Shown one piece after another: positions 61,575 to 64,000 of a DNA stretch of 64,000 nucleotides. Numbering within the stretch: the stretch's first letter is position 1; each line of letters opens with the position of its first letter. The translations under genes and the position numbers were made by a program. Source of the DNA: Streptococcus ruminicola (GTDB taxonomy: Bacteria > Bacillota > Bacilli > Lactobacillales > Streptococcaceae); NCBI RefSeq assembly GCF_011387195.1, contig NZ_CP046919.1:1736001-1800000 (forward strand), read 5' to 3'. The notes beneath the pieces were generated by a model, which was given only the letters and a program-made list of their open reading frames with translations, was not told the DNA's origin and ran no database searches.

Positions 61575-62315
61575 TTAAAAGGTCATTTGATTGTAAGAGT
61601 AATCAAAGGCTTTGTGAATGTCGTTTGAAGCTTGGTCATAGGCAATAGATGATTCTAAACTACCTCTAACAACAATTCGCTCAGTTGCTTGCTGATCTGT
61701 ACAAGTTACTAGAGTGACCAAAGCTTGATCAGGAACATCATTTAAAACATCTGAACGGTCAGGTGTCACTAAAAATTTTTCAGTGATAACGTAGGTGTAA
61801 ATTGTTGATTTATCGGTAAGGTAAATCTTCATTCCAGCCTTAGCATTCTCTAAAGGTGAAAACAACATCTTAGATGAACCAGAAATACCAAAAACGTGAT
61901 GGCTAGCAAGGGCGTAATTATTCTGTCCACCCATTACTTGATCTTCTTTCATCGTTCCAGCTCCATAGGACAACTCAGTATTTCCCAAACCTTTAAAAAT
62001 TGGGAGATTAATACCAAGATCTGGTATGGCAATACCGCCAATCACAGGAAGGTCAACATTAGCCGACTGAGCTTTTAACACTGATTCGACTGTTACAGGT
62101 TCAACTGCTGAGAAATCATAAGTCACTTTAGCATTTTGATTATCTTTAATCTTCTTTTTAGAGACTTTGTTGATTTGATAATGATTTGACTGATGGCCAA
62201 TCAAAAAATTACAAATGGATTTATTAAAAATCAAGGCAAGTCCTAAAAGCAATAGAACTAAACAAAGTGTAATCCTAAGGAAAGTCAAAAAACGATGTGT
62301 TTTCTTCTTTTTCAT
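61575..62315 (-). CDS. srtA: Class A sortase SrtA
   Basis: This 246-residue membrane-anchored transpeptidase joins LPXTG proteins to the cell wall. A basic N-terminus and one transmembrane helix (about 10-32) precede the beta-barrel domain. Catalytic residues are His in L-A-S-H-H-V-F, Cys in T-L-V-T-C-T-D and Arg in E-R-I-V-V-R-G. It starts 4 bp after gyrA and shares its transcript, the normal streptococcal arrangement. Confidence 0.96.
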   Translation of the reverse strand: MKKKKTHRFLTFLRITLCLVLLLLGLALIFNKSICNFLIGHQSNHYQINKVSKKKIKDNQNAKVTYDFSAVEPVTVESVLKAQSANVDLPVIGGIAIPDLGINLPIFKGLGNTELSYGAGTMKEDQVMGGQNNYALASHHVFGISGSSKMLFSPLENAKAGMKIYLTDKSTIYTYVITEKFLVTPDRSDVLNDVPDQALVTLVTCTDQQATERIVVRGSLESSIAYDQASNDIHKAFDYSYNQMTF

Positions 62316-62319
62316 TATT

Positions 62320-64000
62320 CTAATCTTCTACTTCTTCAGTTTCTTGTTCTTCTTCTGGTTGAACAAGAGCTAGAGTCATGATTTTCGCATCTTGGTCAAG
62401 GCGCATGATTTTAACACCCAATGTTGCACGACCAGTTTGAGAAATGTCAGCGACGCTTGTACGAATCATGACACCTGTGTCTGTGATGACCATGATATCT
62501 TCATCGCCGTTAACTGTTACAAGTCCAGCCAATTGACCATTTTTCTCAGTAATATTAGCAGTCTTGATACCTTTACCACCACGACCTTTAGTTGGATATT
62601 CAGAAGCTAGTGTACGTTTACCATAACCTTTTTCAGTAATGACAAGAACTTCTTGGTCATCTGTAATACGTGAAGCACCGATAACTTCATCGCCTTCACG
62701 AAGGTTAACACCACGAACACCAGTTGCTGAACGGCTCATGCTACGAACATCAGATTCGTTAAAGCGAACGCTGTAACCAGTCTTAGTTCCGATGATAATA
62801 TCATCATTACCGTTTGTTCGGATAACGTTGATTAACTCGTCACCTTCTTTTAAGTTAAGGGCTTTAAGACCATTTTGACGGATATTGCTAAATTCAGACT
62901 CTTTGGTACGTTTTACAACACCTTGTCGTGTGACAAAGAACAAGTAATTTTCGTTATCATCACTGCCTTTTTCACTGATAATAGTTTGAACAGTTTCACC
63001 TTCATCAAGTTTTAGAAGGTTAACAATTGGCAATCCCTTAGCCGTACGACCATACTCAGGAATTTCATAACCTTTCAAGCGGTAAACACGTCCTTTATTA
63101 GTCATGAAATATACATGGTCATGGGTATTTGTAGAAACTAATTCACGAACAAAGTCATCGTCATTAACACCAGTTCCTTGAACACCTCGTCCACCACGAC
63201 GTTGAGCACGGAATTCGTCTTGAGCAAGACGTTTGATGTATCCTTTATTTGAAAGAGTAATCAAGACGTCTTCTTCTTCAATCAAATCTTCGTCTTCAAG
63301 TGAAAGAACTTCACCAACCATCAATTCAGTACGACGTGGATCAGCGTATTTACGTTTAATCTCATCCATTTCTTCTTTGATGATTGTGATAACGCGTTCT
63401 GGTTTTGCCAAAATATCAGCCAAATCAGCAATCAATGCGAGAAGGTCATCGTATTCGGCTTGGATTTTTTCGCGTTCCAATCCTGTCAAACGACGAAGAC
63501 GCATATCAAGGATAGCTTGACTTTGACGTTCAGATAAGTTGAATCGACTCATCAATTCGCCTTGAGCGATTACATCTGTTTCACTATTACGGATAATGCT
63601 AATAACTTCATCAAGGTGATCAAGTGCAATTAACAAACCTTCTAAGATGTGAGCACGTTTTTCAGCTTTGGCTTTATCGAACTCTGTACGACGAACAATA
63701 ACTTCTTTTTGGTGTTCAATGTAATCAACAATGATTTGTTTCAAAGAAAGAATCTTCGGAACACCATTTTCAATAGCAAGCATGTTAAAGCTGAAGTTTG
63801 TTTGCAAGCTAGTAAGTTTGAATAAGTTATTTAGAATAACGTTTGCTGATGCGTCACGACGCACTTCAATGATAAATCGGATACCTTCACGGCTTGATTC
63901 ATCACGAACGGCGGTAATTCCTTCGATACGTTTTTCTTGTGCTAAACGAACGATGTGTTCGTGAACTTTAGTCTTGTTAACTCCGTATGGGAATTCTGTG
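62320..64000 (-). CDS. gyrA: DNA gyrase subunit A, C-terminal part (cut by window edge)
   Basis: The frame is open to the right edge, so the N-terminal part with the quinolone region and active-site tyrosine is outside. About 560 residues are visible: the tower/coiled-coil part, then the beta-pinwheel with six repeats. The GyrA box Q-R-R-G-G-R-G is present, which distinguishes it from ParC. The acidic tail is E-E-E-Q-E-T-E-E-V-E-D. It introduces negative supercoils with GyrB. Confidence 0.97.
   Translation of the reverse strand, partial: TEFPYGVNKTKVHEHIVRLAQEKRIEGITAVRDESSREGIRFIIEVRRDASANVILNNLFKLTSLQTNFSFNMLAIENGVPKILSLKQIIVDYIEHQKEVIVRRTEFDKAKAEKRAHILEGLLIALDHLDEVISIIRNSETDVIAQGELMSRFNLSERQSQAILDMRLRRLTGLEREKIQAEYDDLLALIADLADILAKPERVITIIKEEMDEIKRKYADPRRTELMVGEVLSLEDEDLIEEEDVLITLSNKGYIKRLAQDEFRAQRRGGRGVQGTGVNDDDFVRELVSTNTHDHVYFMTNKGRVYRLKGYEIPEYGRTAKGLPIVNLLKLDEGETVQTIISEKGSDDNENYLFFVTRQGVVKRTKESEFSNIRQNGLKALNLKEGDELINVIRTNGNDDIIIGTKTGYSVRFNESDVRSMSRSATGVRGVNLREGDEVIGASRITDDQEVLVITEKGYGKRTLASEYPTKGRGGKGIKTANITEKNGQLAGLVTVNGDEDIMVITDTGVMIRTSVADISQTGRATLGVKIMRLDQDAKIMTLALVQPEEEQETEEVED

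Noticed and set aside
1..64000. CRISPR arrays, tRNA and rRNA genes
   Set aside because: No regularly spaced repeat arrays, cloverleaf sequences or rRNA segments were seen; the 28-bp spaced satD sites are operators, not a CRISPR array.

Overview
The window is a low-GC Firmicutes chromosome segment, almost certainly from a Streptococcus; a member of the bovis/equinus group would fit, but I cannot prove the species. Supporting evidence: a single-recombinase XerS gene with a dif-SL site directly upstream; ylxM-ffh; SatD; rnhB/dprA/topA/trmFO; an asd-type leader RNA; a PdxR-type regulator beside PLP salvage genes; and gyrA-srtA.

Layout. 1-11.1 kb is mostly forward: a cut membrane protein, a GntR regulator, ylxM-ffh, then an AraC regulator facing a five-gene transport operon (two half-ABC transporters plus a complete ECF transporter) that resembles siderophore-type iron uptake loci. 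At 11.56-12.7 kb lie dif-SL and xerS, the chromosome-dimer resolution locus. From there most genes run on the minus strand, as expected on the other replichore. 12.8-27.7 kb holds an S24 repressor, a Bce-type peptide-resistance module (BceAB-RS-like, led by two tiny membrane proteins and a BceR box), trmFO, satD-satE, topA, dprA, rnhB and rbgA.

27.67-41.3 kb is a mobile element of about 13.6 kb, inserted exactly at the 5' end of rbgA and bounded by an exact 20-bp direct repeat. It is Tn5252-like: integrase, excisionase, relaxase, an HdiR-like repressor with umuC, and RepA are all decayed; mobC and a mobilization accessory gene are intact. Inside it sits an apparently intact RiPP operon: a NHLP-like precursor peptide, a 100-aa unknown protein, a class III-type lanthipeptide synthetase without a cyclase domain, and an ABC exporter. 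A PlcR-like RRNPP regulator is also intact. This operon is the most likely undescribed system here; its precursor carries an in-frame stop near the start of the leader.

41.3-64 kb returns to core genome: a SLATT-like DUF4231 gene, a cluster of small membrane proteins, an ABC-F protein, PLP salvage (pdxU-pdxK, with a divergent MocR regulator that lacks its PLP lysine), dapA-asd with an asd RNA, cls, fhs with PurBox-like sites, coaB-coaC with an ECF S component, pgm, an Nramp-related transporter, a TDT transporter, DUF1002, a VOC protein, srtA and the 3' part of gyrA. No tRNA, rRNA or CRISPR array was seen.
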